Below are positions 6,739 to 16,535 of a DNA stretch of 64,000 nucleotides, one piece after another (position 1 is the stretch's first letter; every line of letters starts with the position of its first letter). The notes under the pieces are model-generated. The model did no database searches. It saw only the letters and a program-made list of their open reading frames with translations, and was not told where the DNA came from. The stretch is from Sterolibacterium denitrificans (GTDB lineage Bacteria > Pseudomonadota > Gammaproteobacteria > Burkholderiales > Rhodocyclaceae): positions 682,001 to 746,000 of the forward strand of contig NZ_LT837803.1 of NCBI RefSeq assembly GCF_900174485.1, read 5' to 3'. Position numbers and translations under genes: made by a program.

Positions 6739-9700
6739 ATGAAACTGTACTTTGAGCCCAACCTCGACTACCAGATGCAGGCCATCGAGGCCGTGTGCGA
6801 TCTGTTCCGTGGGCAGGAGGCTTGCAGTACCGAGTTCACGGTGACCATGAAAGTGTCCGCTGCCGATGACACGGCCACCGGTGCGGCACCGCAGCAGATG
6901 ATGCTGGGTGTGGCGGAGTCGGATCTGGGGGTTGGCAACCGCCTGACCCTGCTGGACGACGAGCTGCACAGGAATCTGGCGGACATCCAGTTGCGTGGCG
7001 GCCTGCCGCCTTCCGGAGCGCTGACCTCCGGCGACTTCACGGTGGAGATGGAAACCGGTACCGGCAAGACCTATGTGTACCTGCGCACGATCTTCGAGCT
7101 GAACAAGCGCTACGGCTTCAGCAAGTTCGTGATCGTGGTGCCTTCGGTGGCAATCAAGGAAGGCGTCTACAAGACTCTGCAAATCACTGAGGAGCACTTC
7201 AAGGGCCTGTATGCGGGCGTGCCGTTCGACTACTTTCTGTACGACTCCGGCAAGCCGGGGCCGGTGCGCAATTTCGCCACCAGTTCCAACATCCAGATCA
7301 TGGTGGTGACGGTGGGCGCCATCAACAAGAAGGATGTCAACAACCTCTACAAGGAGAGCGAGAAGACGGGCGGCGAGAAGCCCATCGACCTGATCAAGGC
7401 GACCCGGCCGATCCTCATCGTGGATGAGCCGCAAAGCGTGGATGGCGGCCTGGAAGGTCGTGGCAAGGAAGCGCTGGATGCGATGAAACCGCTGTGCACG
7501 CTGCGCTATTCCGCCACCCACGTGGACAAGCATCACATGGTGTTCCGCCTGGATGCGGTGGATGCCTACGAGCGCAAGCTGGTCAAGCAGATCGAGGTGG
7601 CATCGGCCACGGTGGAGGATGCGCACAACAAACCTTTCGTGCGGCTGGTGAAGGTGGAAAACAAGCGCGGCCGCATCAGTGCCAGGGTCGAGTTGGACAA
7701 GCAGGCCCGCAGTGGTGTGCAGCGCGTTGAAGTCACGGTCTGCAATGGGGACGACCTTCAGCAGAGCGCCGCCGGCCGCCCGATCTATGCGGATTTTCGT
7801 GTGGGGGAGATCAACACGGCCAAAGGCGCGGAGTTCATGGAGCTGCGCTACCCCGGCGGCGAAGTGTTCCTGAAACCGGGTCAGGCCCACGGTGATGTGG
7901 ATGCGCTGGCGGTACAGCGTGAAATGATCCGTCGCACGATCAAGGAACACCTGGACAAGGAGATGCGCCTGCGGCCCATGGGCATCAAGGTGTTGAGCCT
8001 GTTCTTCATCGACAGCGTGGAGAAATACCGCCAGTACGATGCAGCCGGCCAGCCGGTCAAGGGCGTATATGCCCGCATCTTTGAAGAGGAATACCGCCGT
8101 GCCGCCAAGCTGTCGGCCTACCAGAACTCGTTTGCCGAGATCGATCTGGAGACTGCCGCCGAGGTGGTGCACAACGGTTATTTCTCCATCGACAAAAAAG
8201 GTGGCTGGACCGACACCGCCGAGAACAATGCGGGCAACCGGGAGAATGCCGAGCGCGCCTACAACCTGATCATGAAGGAGAAGGAGAAGCTGCTGTCCTT
8301 CGCCACGCCGCTGAAGTTCATCTTCTCCCATTCGGCCCTCAAGGAAGGCTGGGACAACCCCAACGTGTTCCAGATTTGCACGCTGCGCGACATTCAGACC
8401 GAGCGCGAGCGCCGTCAGACCATTGGCCGCGGCCTGCGCCTGTGCGTCAACCAGAAGGGCGAGCGGGTACGCGGTTTCGAGGTCAACACCCTGACCGTGG
8501 TGGCCACGGAAAATTACGAGCAGTTTGCCGAGAACCTGCAGAAGGAGATCGAAAAGGATACCGGCATTCGCTTCGGCATCGTCGAGCCGCACCAGTTTGC
8601 CGCGATTGCCGTGACAGGCCCTGACGGGCATGCCGCGCCGTTGGGCATGGAGCAATCGAAGGCGCTATGGGAACACCTGAAGGCCGCTGGCCACATCGAT
8701 GCCAAGGGCAAGGTGCAGGATTCGCTGAAAACGGCACTGAAGAACGGCACTTTGATGCTGCCAGCCGAGTTTGCGGCGCAAAAGGGCCAGATTGCCGAGG
8801 TGCTGCGCAAAGTGTCGGGTCGTCTGGACATCAGGAATGCCGACGAGCGCAGACAGGTTCCGCTGCGCAAGGGCAAGGATGGCAAAGCTATTTATCTGAG
8901 CGACGAGTTCAAGGCGCTGTGGGACCGCATCAAGTACCAGACCACCTACCGCGTGCAGTTCGACAACGCCAAGTTGGTCGCGGACTGCACCGCGGCTTTG
9001 CAGAAGGCCCCGGTGATTGCGAAGGCCCGACTGCAATGGCGCAAGGCCGACATCGCCATCGGCAAGGCAGGCGTTGCTGCGACAGAGAAAGCGGGCGCTG
9101 CGACCGTGGTGCTGGACGAGGCAGATATCGAGTTGCCGGACTTGCTGACCGACCTGCAGAACCGCACCCAGCTCACCCGCCGCAGCATCGTCAGCGTCCT
9201 GACCGGCAGCGGCCGCCTGGATGACTTCAAGCGCAACCCGCAGCAGTTCATCGAGTTGGCCGCCGAGACCATCAACCGCTGCAAACGGCTGGCCCTGGTC
9301 GATGGCATCAAGTACCAGAAGCTGGGCGACCAACATGTTTATGCGCAAGCGCTGTTCGAGAAGGAAGAGCTCACCGGTTATCTCAAGAACATGCTGCTGG
9401 ATACCCGGAAGTCGATCTACGAGCACGTCGTGTACGACTCAGCCACCGAGTGGGATTTTGCCGACGCGCTGGAGAAGAACGAAGCCATCAAGCTCTACGC
9501 CAAGCTGCCGGGCTGGTTCAAGGTGCCTACGCCCCTGGGAAGCTACAACCCCGATTGGGCCGTGCTGGTTGAAGAAGACAGCACGCAGCGCCTGTACTTT
9601 GTGGTGGAAACCAAGAGCAGCCTGTTCACCGATGACCTGCGCGACAAGGAACGCGCCAGGATCGAATGCGGCAAGGCGCATTTCGGCGCGTTGGCGGTTG

Positions 9701-9768
9701 GCGAGAACCCGGCTCGATACGTGGTTTCGAGCTCGGTCGACGGTTTGTTGACCGAGGCGGCAAAGTGA
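6739..9768 (+). CDS. res: Type III restriction endonuclease subunit Res
   Basis: ATG 6739 follows CAGGAAA; 1009 residues, normal for Res. Seen: SF2 helicase Walker A TGTGKT at residues 106-111, Walker B variant DEPQ at 229-232, the helicase C-lobe motifs KEGWDNPNVFQ and QTIGRGLRL, and a C-terminal PD-(D/E)XK nuclease with PD at 938-939 and ETK at 957-959. Res translocates on DNA with ATP hydrolysis and cuts near pairs of unmodified sites, but only in complex with Mod. All motifs look intact, so restriction here should depend on whether mod is in frame. The gene is GC-rich again compared with the two genes before it. Confidence 0.95.
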   Translation: MKLYFEPNLDYQMQAIEAVCDLFRGQEACSTEFTVTMKVSAADDTATGAAPQQMMLGVAESDLGVGNRLTLLDDELHRNLADIQLRGGLPPSGALTSGDFTVEMETGTGKTYVYLRTIFELNKRYGFSKFVIVVPSVAIKEGVYKTLQITEEHFKGLYAGVPFDYFLYDSGKPGPVRNFATSSNIQIMVVTVGAINKKDVNNLYKESEKTGGEKPIDLIKATRPILIVDEPQSVDGGLEGRGKEALDAMKPLCTLRYSATHVDKHHMVFRLDAVDAYERKLVKQIEVASATVEDAHNKPFVRLVKVENKRGRISARVELDKQARSGVQRVEVTVCNGDDLQQSAAGRPIYADFRVGEINTAKGAEFMELRYPGGEVFLKPGQAHGDVDALAVQREMIRRTIKEHLDKEMRLRPMGIKVLSLFFIDSVEKYRQYDAAGQPVKGVYARIFEEEYRRAAKLSAYQNSFAEIDLETAAEVVHNGYFSIDKKGGWTDTAENNAGNRENAERAYNLIMKEKEKLLSFATPLKFIFSHSALKEGWDNPNVFQICTLRDIQTERERRQTIGRGLRLCVNQKGERVRGFEVNTLTVVATENYEQFAENLQKEIEKDTGIRFGIVEPHQFAAIAVTGPDGHAAPLGMEQSKALWEHLKAAGHIDAKGKVQDSLKTALKNGTLMLPAEFAAQKGQIAEVLRKVSGRLDIRNADERRQVPLRKGKDGKAIYLSDEFKALWDRIKYQTTYRVQFDNAKLVADCTAALQKAPVIAKARLQWRKADIAIGKAGVAATEKAGAATVVLDEADIELPDLLTDLQNRTQLTRRSIVSVLTGSGRLDDFKRNPQQFIELAAETINRCKRLALVDGIKYQKLGDQHVYAQALFEKEELTGYLKNMLLDTRKSIYEHVVYDSATEWDFADALEKNEAIKLYAKLPGWFKVPTPLGSYNPDWAVLVEEDSTQRLYFVVETKSSLFTDDLRDKERARIECGKAHFGALAVGENPARYVVSSSVDGLLTEAAK

Positions 9769-9834
9769 TAAGGTAATCTCTCCGGCGCCTTCCCTCGTTT
9801 TCTTTACATTCCCACGACTTGCTCCTCACCAAAA

Positions 9835-10644
9835 ATGTCCTTCATCCAGATCGAGAAACCCCGTCCCCACGTCACCCAGATCATTCTCAATCGCCCCGAG
9901 CGGATGAATGCGATGGCCTTCGACGTGATGGTGCCGCTGCGCGAGGCGCTCGAAGAAGTCAGTTTCGATAACGACTGCCGGGTGGTGGTCTTGACCGGGG
10001 CGGGGAAGGGTTTCTGCTCCGGTGCCGATCTGGTCAATCCGGGCTTCCTGCCGATCTTCGAAGGGCTGACCATGCCGGGCATTTCGCGCCGGGCGATGAA
10101 GGTGCTCGACGATGTGATCCTCGCGCTGCGCGACATGCACCAGCCGGTGATCGGCGCCATCAACGGCCCGGCCATCGGCGGCGGCTTCTGTCTGGCGCTG
10201 GCCTGCGACATCCGCCTGGCGTCCGACACCGCCTATTTCCGCCCGGCTGGCATCAACAACGGCCTGACGGCGGCCGAGCTGGGCCTGTCCTTCCTCCTGC
10301 CGCGCGCCATCGGCGCTTCGCGCGCCTTCGAGATCATGCTCTCCGGCCGCGATGTGAGCGCCGAGGAAGCCGAACGCATCGGCCTGGTCTCGCGCGTGCT
10401 GCCCGGCGAGGAACTGCTCGATGCCTGCTACCAACTGGCCGAGCGCATCATCGGCTACAGCCACCTGGGCGTGGAACTGACCAAGCAGATGCTCTGGTCC
10501 AGCCTCGAAGCCGGCAGCATGCACGCCCACATGAACCACGAAAGCCACGCCCAGCTTTTCGTGCGCATGACCACGCGCAACTTCGAGGAAGCCATCCGCG
10601 CCCGCAAGGAAGGCCGGCCGCCGCAGTTCGAAGACTCGCTGTAG
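9835..10644 (+). CDS. Enoyl-CoA hydratase/isomerase (crotonase) family protein
   Basis: 269 residues with the crotonase oxyanion segments GFCSGAD (about residue 60) and NGPAIGGGF (about 110). The two glutamates used by classical hydratases (GGGCELA and QPEI positions) are not present: the first region reads GGGFCLA and the second RPAGI. An acidic residue does occur in the later segment GLTAAELG. The protein therefore may be an isomerase, a hydratase of a different subgroup, or another crotonase reaction. It resumes the lipid-catabolic block after the restriction island and converges on the acyl-CoA dehydrogenase gene at 10682. Confidence 0.82.
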   Translation: MSFIQIEKPRPHVTQIILNRPERMNAMAFDVMVPLREALEEVSFDNDCRVVVLTGAGKGFCSGADLVNPGFLPIFEGLTMPGISRRAMKVLDDVILALRDMHQPVIGAINGPAIGGGFCLALACDIRLASDTAYFRPAGINNGLTAAELGLSFLLPRAIGASRAFEIMLSGRDVSAEEAERIGLVSRVLPGEELLDACYQLAERIIGYSHLGVELTKQMLWSSLEAGSMHAHMNHESHAQLFVRMTTRNFEEAIRARKEGRPPQFEDSL

Positions 10645-10661
10645 GGCGCACGGCGCGCCCT
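10643..10661. terminator. Hairpin between convergent genes
   Basis: AGGGCGC pairs with GCGCCCT around a 5-base ACGGC loop, overlapping the crotonase stop codon and lying 20 bases before the end of the convergent acyl-CoA dehydrogenase gene. There is no T-run, so termination activity is uncertain. Confidence 0.35.
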
Positions 10662-10681
10662 CACTCCTCACTCAGGCAGCG

Positions 10682-11851
10682 TCAGGCATAGCCCAACTGG
10701 CGCGCGGCGAAGTCGAGGAGGATTTCCTCGGAGCCGCCGCCCACCACGTGGGCGCGCACGTCGCGGTAGATGCGTTCGATCTTCACGCCCTTGATGAAGC
10801 TCGCGCCGCCGAGGATCTGCGCGCATTCACGGGCACAGAAATCCAGGGTGCGCGAAGCCTGCACCTTGCACAGCGCGGTGAGGGCGAAGTCCAGCTTGTC
10901 CTGCTGATAGGCCCAGACCAGCTGATCCACCAGCGCCTGGCTGGCGCTGACATGGCGCACCATTTCGGCGAACTTGTGGCGGATCACCTGGTTCTTGATC
11001 AGCGGCTTGCCGAAGGTCACGCGCTGCTTCGCCCATTCGTGCGCCTCGTCGATGGCGCAGCGGGCAAAGGCCAGCATGCTGGCGGCCATGCCGATGCGCT
11101 CGACATTGAGGTTGTGCACCACCGCCAGAAAACCGTTGTCCTCCGGGCCGATGATGTTCTCCAGCGGAATCTCGACATCGTCGAAGTAGAGCGCGGCGGT
11201 GTCCGACATGTGCCAGCCCATCTTGTCGAGCTTGGTCTGGGTGAAACCCTTGCGCCCTTTTTCGACCAGGAACAGCGCCAGGCCGTCCGGCCCCGGTCCG
11301 CCGGCGCGCGCCACCACGGTGTAGTAGTCGGCGCGCATGCCGCCGCTGATGAACATTTTCGCGCCGTTGAGCACCCAGCGGTCGCCGCGCTTCTCGGCGC
11401 GCGTCTGGATCGCCGAAACGTCGGAGCCGCCCGAAGGCTCGGTGATGCAGATCGACATCAGCTTGCGTCCGGCCAGCACGTCGGGCGCGATGCGCTGCTT
11501 CATCTCCGCCGTGCCGAGTTTGATGATGGGGGTGAGCGCCACGCTGTGGATCATCAGCGCCGGCTGCAGGCCGCTGGCGCCGGTCTTCGCCAGTTCCTCG
11601 GTGGCGACCAGGCCGTGGAACATGTCCACGCCCTGCGAAATGCCGCCGTACTCCTCGGGAAAGCCCTGCTGCAAAAGACCGATTTCGGCGGCCTTGAGAT
11701 GCACGTCTCGCGGCACTTCGCCGGCCGCTTCCCAGGCCTCGACGTGCGGCGCGATTTCCCTGGCCACGAAGCGGCGCACCGTCTGCGCCCATTCCTCGTG
11801 GCTGTCGTTGTAATAGGGCGAATTGGCGCGCCAGTCATCGAACAGTGCCAT
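10682..11851 (-). CDS. Acyl-CoA dehydrogenase
   Basis: 389 residues, full family length. FAD and substrate motifs are visible: CITEPSGGSD near residues 135-144, W(V)LNGAKMFISGG near 160-171, and the catalytic glutamate candidate E251 in NLNVERIGMA. The C-terminus RIYRDVRAHVVGGGSEEIL is typical of homotetrameric members. It introduces the alpha-beta double bond of an acyl-CoA and passes electrons to ETF. It is likely transcribed with the racemase-like gene upstream (13805), with the phd/vapC pair placed between them. The chain-length preference cannot be read from sequence. Confidence 0.92.
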   Translation of the reverse strand: MALFDDWRANSPYYNDSHEEWAQTVRRFVAREIAPHVEAWEAAGEVPRDVHLKAAEIGLLQQGFPEEYGGISQGVDMFHGLVATEELAKTGASGLQPALMIHSVALTPIIKLGTAEMKQRIAPDVLAGRKLMSICITEPSGGSDVSAIQTRAEKRGDRWVLNGAKMFISGGMRADYYTVVARAGGPGPDGLALFLVEKGRKGFTQTKLDKMGWHMSDTAALYFDDVEIPLENIIGPEDNGFLAVVHNLNVERIGMAASMLAFARCAIDEAHEWAKQRVTFGKPLIKNQVIRHKFAEMVRHVSASQALVDQLVWAYQQDKLDFALTALCKVQASRTLDFCARECAQILGGASFIKGVKIERIYRDVRAHVVGGGSEEILLDFAARQLGYA

Positions 11852-11901
11852 GGTGATCCTTGTCGTAGAAATAGTGATGAATCGGAGGGAAGTGGCCGGC
11901 G

Positions 11902-12315
11902 TCAGGCTGACCAGGGATTGATGAGATCCACCGGCAAGCCGGCAAAATCCCTGACATTGCGGGTCACCAGCACCAGGTCATGCGCCAGCGCCGTCGCGGC
12001 CAGCAGGCTGTCGATGGCAGGTAATGGCCTGCCCGCAGCGGCCAGCAAGCGTCCCCAGCGGTCGGCAACGCGCACATCCACAGGCAGGATGCGATTGTAA
12101 AAATAAGCCGACACTTCTGTTTCCAGCCAGTCCAGCAGCGCATAGTGTTTCGCCTCGCCGGGCAGGGACTCGATGCCCTTGCGTATTTCGCCCACGGTCA
12201 AGGCGCTGAGGTACAGGGTATCCGCCGGCCGCTGGGTGAACCACGCCACGACGCCCGCATCGGGCCGCTTGCGCCGCAGCTCGGACAGCACGTTGGTATC
12301 GATGAGATAACTCAA
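11902..12315 (-). CDS. vapC: VapC-type PIN-domain toxin
   Basis: 137 residues starting YLIDTNVLSEL, the PIN-domain opening with its first catalytic Asp; further acidic residues occur in LTVGEIRKGI and in PAIDSLLAATA, with TRNVRDFAG near the C-terminus. These match the four-acid metal site of VapC ribonucleases, which cleave tRNA or rRNA. The start overlaps the stop of the antitoxin gene by four bases (ATGA), the usual toxin-antitoxin coupling. Confidence 0.92.
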   Translation of the reverse strand: MSYLIDTNVLSELRRKRPDAGVVAWFTQRPADTLYLSALTVGEIRKGIESLPGEAKHYALLDWLETEVSAYFYNRILPVDVRVADRWGRLLAAAGRPLPAIDSLLAATALAHDLVLVTRNVRDFAGLPVDLINPWSA

Positions 12316-12563
12316 AACACCACGTTCCGCGTCAAGCTCGTGTCGCGTTCAAACTCAAGGTCATCCAGACCATGCAGCGGCGAATTGCGCATGAAGTCCA
12401 CCAGCGAGACATCCGTCCGCGCCAACTGGTCATACAGCTCGCGCGAAACCACGACGGCGGTTGGGCGGCCATGCAGCGTAATTTCCTGCGGCCCCTGGCT
12501 TTGCGCCTGTTTCACCAATTCGGAAAACTGCGCCTTGGCTTCCTGAATTTGCCATATAGACAT
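12312..12563 (-). CDS. Phd/YefM-type antitoxin
   Basis: 83 residues beginning MSIWQIQEAKAQFSELVKQA with the HGRPTAVVVS segment typical of Phd/YefM antitoxins. The ATG at 12563 is preceded by TTGGAGAAAACA, a good ribosome-binding site, and is preferred over a TTG four codons upstream. The C-terminal part would neutralise the PIN toxin encoded just after it, and the N-terminal part should repress the pair's own promoter. Direct overlap with vapC supports one operon. The pair separates two catabolic genes. Confidence 0.9.
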   Translation of the reverse strand: MSIWQIQEAKAQFSELVKQAQSQGPQEITLHGRPTAVVVSRELYDQLARTDVSLVDFMRNSPLHGLDDLEFERDTSLTRNVVF

Positions 12564-12620
12564 TGTTTTCTCCAAAATTCTGACTAGACAGGTCAGATTT
12601 TAGTCGCCTTGGGGGAAAAA

Positions 12621-13805
12621 TCAAACCACGCCCTTTGCACGCAGCGCGGCGATTTCCTCCGCGCCGTAACCCAGCGCCGAGAGGATCTCGTCGTTGTGCT
12701 CGCCCAGCAGCGGGGGCGGGCAGGCAATGCTGAATTCAAAATCCGTCATCTTCAGCGGGAATGCGTACTGCCGGTATGCGCTGCCGTCTCCATCGGGGCG
12801 ATGGCCGCTGACGATCATGCCGCGCGCCCGGGTGTGCGGATGCTCGATGACTTCGTCGAGGCGCAGCACCGGCGTGGCGCAGCCGTCGACGTTTTCCAGC
12901 AGTGCGCTCCATTCGGCCAGACTGCGGCTTCCGACCAGTTCGGCGATGACGGCCTTGGCGGCCGGCGCCTCGTCGCCCAACGCCCAGCCTTGATCGATCA
13001 GATCGGGCCGCCCCGCGGCCGTGCAGAAGTTCTGCCAGAACTGCGGCTCGATGGCGCCCAGCGCCAGATGACGGCCATCGGCGGTTTCATACACGCCATA
13101 GCAGGGCAGGCGTCCCGTCGTGTAGTCGTCGCCGCGCGGCAGCGGCCGACCCGCGCCGTAGCTCTCGACGGCGGCGAGCGGCATGATGGCGTGCGCCATG
13201 GCGCAGTCGGTCATGGCGACGTCGACGTGGCGTCCGCGGCCGCTGCGCTGCGCGTCGAACAGCGCAGCGAGGATGCCCATCGCCGCCGACAGCACGCCGC
13301 CGCCCAGATCCGCTGCCTGGAAGTTGCCCGGCGCTGGCGGGCCGCCGGCCGCGCCGCTCTGTTCGAGGATGCCCGAGTGGCATTGATAGTTGATGTCATG
13401 GCCGCCCTTGGCCGCATACGGCCCGTTCTGGCCGTAGCCGGTGATCGAGCAGTAAACGATCTTCGGATTGATGGCGGCGAGCGTTGCGTAGTCCATGCCC
13501 AGTCGCGCCATCACGCCGGGGCGGAAGCCCTCGACGACGACGTCGGCATCCTCGGCCAGCTTGTGCACCAGCGCCTGGCCCTCGGGCTGGCGCAGATCGA
13601 CGGATAGCGAGCGCTTGTTGCGGTTGGCGAGCAGGAACAGCAGCGGCAGCTCGCCGGTCGGCGACGGCCGCGCCGCATCGCCCGTGGCGCGGTTCTCGAT
13701 CTTCAGCACCTCGGCGCCCATGTCGGCCAGATGCTGGGTGCACAGCGGCCCGGGCAGCAGTTGCGAGAAATCGAGGACGCGAACGCCGGCAAGCGGTTTG
13801 CTCAT
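12621..13805 (-). CDS. CaiB/BaiF family protein, alpha-methylacyl-CoA racemase-like
   Basis: 394 residues when started at MSKPLAGVRVLDF (13805); in-frame codons upstream look non-coding. The racemase histidine in GGHDINY is H136 and the Asp before the GGG turn (AADLGGG) is D166, the same 30-residue spacing as the H126/D156 pair of Mycobacterium tuberculosis MCR. That favours a 2-methylacyl-CoA racemase over a CoA-transferase. Such an enzyme interconverts (25R) and (25S) isomers so that beta-oxidation of a sterol side chain can proceed. It could still be a CoA-transferase. No strong Shine-Dalgarno sequence precedes 13805. Confidence 0.85.
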   Translation of the reverse strand: MSKPLAGVRVLDFSQLLPGPLCTQHLADMGAEVLKIENRATGDAARPSPTGELPLLFLLANRNKRSLSVDLRQPEGQALVHKLAEDADVVVEGFRPGVMARLGMDYATLAAINPKIVYCSITGYGQNGPYAAKGGHDINYQCHSGILEQSGAAGGPPAPGNFQAADLGGGVLSAAMGILAALFDAQRSGRGRHVDVAMTDCAMAHAIMPLAAVESYGAGRPLPRGDDYTTGRLPCYGVYETADGRHLALGAIEPQFWQNFCTAAGRPDLIDQGWALGDEAPAAKAVIAELVGSRSLAEWSALLENVDGCATPVLRLDEVIEHPHTRARGMIVSGHRPDGDGSAYRQYAFPLKMTDFEFSIACPPPLLGEHNDEILSALGYGAEEIAALRAKGVV

Positions 13806-13903
13806 GATGAGTCTGGAGGGATCTGGCAAAGACCGGAAAATAGCCGGAATCAGGGCGAGTGTCACCCCTCACGCTTCACCCTTTATCCTTCACGCATCAC
13901 TCC

Positions 13904-14806
13904 TCATCGAGCAAAGCGCCCGGCCCGGTAGTCGGCAAAGGCCTGGCGGATTTCCTCCGCGCTGTTCATGACGAAAGGGCCGTGCTGGACGATGGGTTCG
14001 CGCAGCGGCCGGCCGGCGATGAGCAGCAGACGGCTGTCCTGGTCAGGCCGCGCGGCAATGCTCACGCCATCGGCCGCCGGGTCGTTTTCGAGAATGGCCA
14101 GTTGCCCGGCTTCCAGGGCGTCTTCGCCTTTGTCTCCGGCCACGCTCACGGCGCCGCGATAGACGTGGAGGAAGGCGTTGTGCGCAGGCGGCAGCGGTTG
14201 GCTGTAACTGGCCCCGGCCGGCAGATGCACGTCCAGGTACAGCGGCTCGGTATGCGGGCGCAGCACCGCGCCTTGCAGGCCGTGGCTGCGGCCGGCGACG
14301 AGACGCACGCGCGCGCCGTCCGGTGTGGTGAATTCCGGAATTTCGCTGGCGGCGATGTCGCGGTAGCCTGGCGCCGTCAGCTTGTCTCGCGCAGGCAGGT
14401 TGAGCCAGAGCTGGAAGCCTTCCATGCGGCCATCTGCCTGCTCGGGCATTTCCGAATGGATCACGCCGCGCCCGGCCGTCATCCATTGCACGCCGCCGCT
14501 GTCGAGCAGGCCTTCGTGGCCGGCGCTGTCGCGATGGCGCATGCGGCCCTGGATCATATAAGTGATGGTCTCGAAACCGCGATGCGGATGATCGGGAAAA
14601 CCGGCGATGTAATCCTGCGGGTCATCGCTGCGAAAGGCATCCAGCAGCAAAAATGGATCGAGGCGCTGCTGCAGATCCTGGGTGAGCAGGCGCTGGATGC
14701 GCACGCCGGCGCCGTCCATGACTTCGCGGCCCGGGACGATGCGGGTGATCCGGCGCGAGCGCTCGACGCTGGCCGTGGTGACCGGGACGGTTGCAGGGCT
14801 GGTCAT
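13904..14806 (-). CDS. Pirin family protein
   Basis: 300 residues from ATG 14806, which is preceded by TTTTGGAGATTGCC. Bicupin fold with the pirin metal site pattern FPDHPHRGFETITYM (H and H around residue 60) and HSEMPE further on. Some pirins are quercetin 2,3-dioxygenases or redox sensors. The gene lies 14 bases after the azoreductase gene on the same strand, so the two form an operon, and both diverge from a LysR regulator. That arrangement suggests a response to quinones or other electrophiles. Confidence 0.9.
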   Translation of the reverse strand: MTSPATVPVTTASVERSRRITRIVPGREVMDGAGVRIQRLLTQDLQQRLDPFLLLDAFRSDDPQDYIAGFPDHPHRGFETITYMIQGRMRHRDSAGHEGLLDSGGVQWMTAGRGVIHSEMPEQADGRMEGFQLWLNLPARDKLTAPGYRDIAASEIPEFTTPDGARVRLVAGRSHGLQGAVLRPHTEPLYLDVHLPAGASYSQPLPPAHNAFLHVYRGAVSVAGDKGEDALEAGQLAILENDPAADGVSIAARPDQDSRLLLIAGRPLREPIVQHGPFVMNSAEEIRQAFADYRAGRFAR

Positions 14807-14820
14807 GGCAATCTCCAAAA

Positions 14821-15480
14821 TCATGCGGCGGTGGAAATGGCTGCCGGTGAAATCCGTGCAATCCGGAAATGCGGATGGCTGCGGATCTCCGCCAATGCCT
14901 GCGCCTGTGCGGCCTGTGCGGCTTCGGCGCCCATGGACTGGGCTTCGGCGTAGAAGCAATGGACGTCCGTCATACCGAGAAAGCCCAGCATGGTTTTCAG
15001 CCAGGCGAGCTGGGTATCGTTCTGCGTATCGCGATAGATGCCGCCGCGCGCCAGGGCCAGATGCACCTGCTTGTTTTTCAGCAGCCCTTCCGGCCCTTGT
15101 TCGGTATAGCGGAAAGTCGTGCCGGCGCGGGCGACGGCGTCGAACCAGTTTTTCAACTGGCTGGGAATGGCGAAGTTGTACATCGGCACGCCCAGCACCA
15201 GCACGTCGGCGGCCTGGACTTCGGCGATCAGCCGGTCGTCGAGCGCGACGCGCGCGGCCTGCTGCGGGCTGCGCTCGGCGGCAGCGGTGGCGAGCGCCAG
15301 CAGGGCGCTTTCATCCAGCGCCGGATGGGGCGTTTGCGCCAGGTCGCGCAGGGTCAGGCGGGCTGGCGGCAGACCTTCGGCTTGACGCAGCGCCTGCAGG
15401 CGCTCGACGATGGCCGAGGCCAGGCGGCTGGATTGCGACTCGCCGGCGCGAATGCTGGCGTTGATTTGCAGGATGTTCAT
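14821..15480 (-). CDS. azoR: FMN-dependent NADH-azoreductase
   Basis: 219 residues starting [11 protein letters not shown], with the flavodoxin-like FMN site: [14 protein letters not shown] near residues 15-28, the loop [17 protein letters not shown] near 95-111, and ALARGGIY near 145. AzoR enzymes reduce quinones and azo dyes by two electrons using NADH. It is upstream of the pirin gene in one transcription unit and divergent from the LysR regulator at 15593. Confidence 0.92.
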   Translation of the reverse strand: MNILQINASIRAGESQSSRLASAIVERLQALRQAEGLPPARLTLRDLAQTPHPALDESALLALATAAAERSPQQAARVALDDRLIAEVQAADVLVLGVPMYNFAIPSQLKNWFDAVARAGTTFRYTEQGPEGLLKNKQVHLALARGGIYRDTQNDTQLAWLKTMLGFLGMTDVHCFYAEAQSMGAEAAQAAQAQALAEIRSHPHFRIARISPAAISTAA

Positions 15481-15592
15481 GTGCGTGTCCTCTGGTGTCG
15501 TGGAAAAGACGGTGATGTGTAATGTGTGACGGGACGTACTATGGCTCACGACAAAAATGAACAGAAGCCCGGAAATTGGATAAGATCGTTCC

Positions 15593-16510
15593 ATGAATGA
15601 AACAATCGATATCGATGCCAACGATCTGCTGCTGTTTGCCCGCATCGTCGAGGCCGGCAGTCTGAGCCAAGCGGCGGCGCGCCACGGTTTGCCGAAAGCC
15701 ACCGTTTCGCGCCGCCTGAATGCGCTTGAAAACCGGCTGGGCGAACGCCTGCTGCAACGCACGACGCGTCGCCTGGTGCTGACCGAGTTCGGCAGCCGCC
15801 TGCTCGAGCATGGCCGCCAGATCGATGAGGAAGTGGCGGCTGCAGCCGCGCTGGCCGCGCATCGCCAGGCCGCGCCGAGCGGCCGCTTGCGCGTCTCGCT
15901 GCCCGGCGACTTCGCCAATCTGGCGCTGACCGGGATGCTGGCGCAGTTCCTTGCCGACTTTCCCGAGGTCAGTCTCGAACTCGACCTGTCGCCGCGCCGC
16001 GTCGATCTGCTCGCCGAAAGCTACGATCTGGCGATCCGCATGGGTGAGTTGAACGAGGAAGCGAGTTTGGCCGCGCGGCGGCTGGCCAGTCTGCCGGCCG
16101 GCCTGTATGCCGCGCCGGAATATCTCGCCCTGCGGGGTTTGCCGGAGGCGCCGCAGTTCCTGCTGCAGCATGCGGCGCTGACGCTTTCCGGGCGTCAGGG
16201 CAGGCCGCTGGCCTGGCAACTGCTGCGCGGCAAGGAGCGCTGGGAAGGCTTGCCGCCGCTGCGCAGTTGCGCCAATTCGCCCGAGTTGCTGGTCAGGCTG
16301 GCCAGCGCGGGAGCCGGCATCGCCGCCGCCGTCGAGCTGTTTGCCGCCCCGCTGGTGCGCGAAGGGCGGCTGGTGCGGGTGTTGCCCGAATGGCATCTGC
16401 CGCCGGTCAGCGCCTGGGCGGTATTTCCCGGGCGGCGGCTGATGCCGCAGAAGACGCGGGCCTTTCTCGATCGCCTGACGCAAACCCTGGCCCAGCCGCG
16501 CGGCTGGTAG
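15593..16510 (+). CDS. LysR family transcriptional regulator
   Basis: 305 residues. N-terminal winged helix: [20 protein letters not shown] and [21 protein letters not shown]; then the periplasmic-binding-like effector domain. It is divergent from azoR-pirin with a 112-base gap, the classic arrangement for a LysR activator and its target. It closely resembles regulators of quinone-reductase/pirin pairs. No clear T-N11-A box could be singled out in the gap. Confidence 0.9.
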   Translation: MNETIDIDANDLLLFARIVEAGSLSQAAARHGLPKATVSRRLNALENRLGERLLQRTTRRLVLTEFGSRLLEHGRQIDEEVAAAAALAAHRQAAPSGRLRVSLPGDFANLALTGMLAQFLADFPEVSLELDLSPRRVDLLAESYDLAIRMGELNEEASLAARRLASLPAGLYAAPEYLALRGLPEAPQFLLQHAALTLSGRQGRPLAWQLLRGKERWEGLPPLRSCANSPELLVRLASAGAGIAAAVELFAAPLVREGRLVRVLPEWHLPPVSAWAVFPGRRLMPQKTRAFLDRLTQTLAQPRGW

Positions 16511-16535
16511 CCGCCGCCAGCGGCTGATGTCCGGC

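Noticed and set aside
15481-15592. Specific LysR binding box between azoR and the LysR gene
   Set aside because: The 7-bp inverted repeat TGTCGTG/CACGACA is too widely spaced and no T-N11-A motif stands out.
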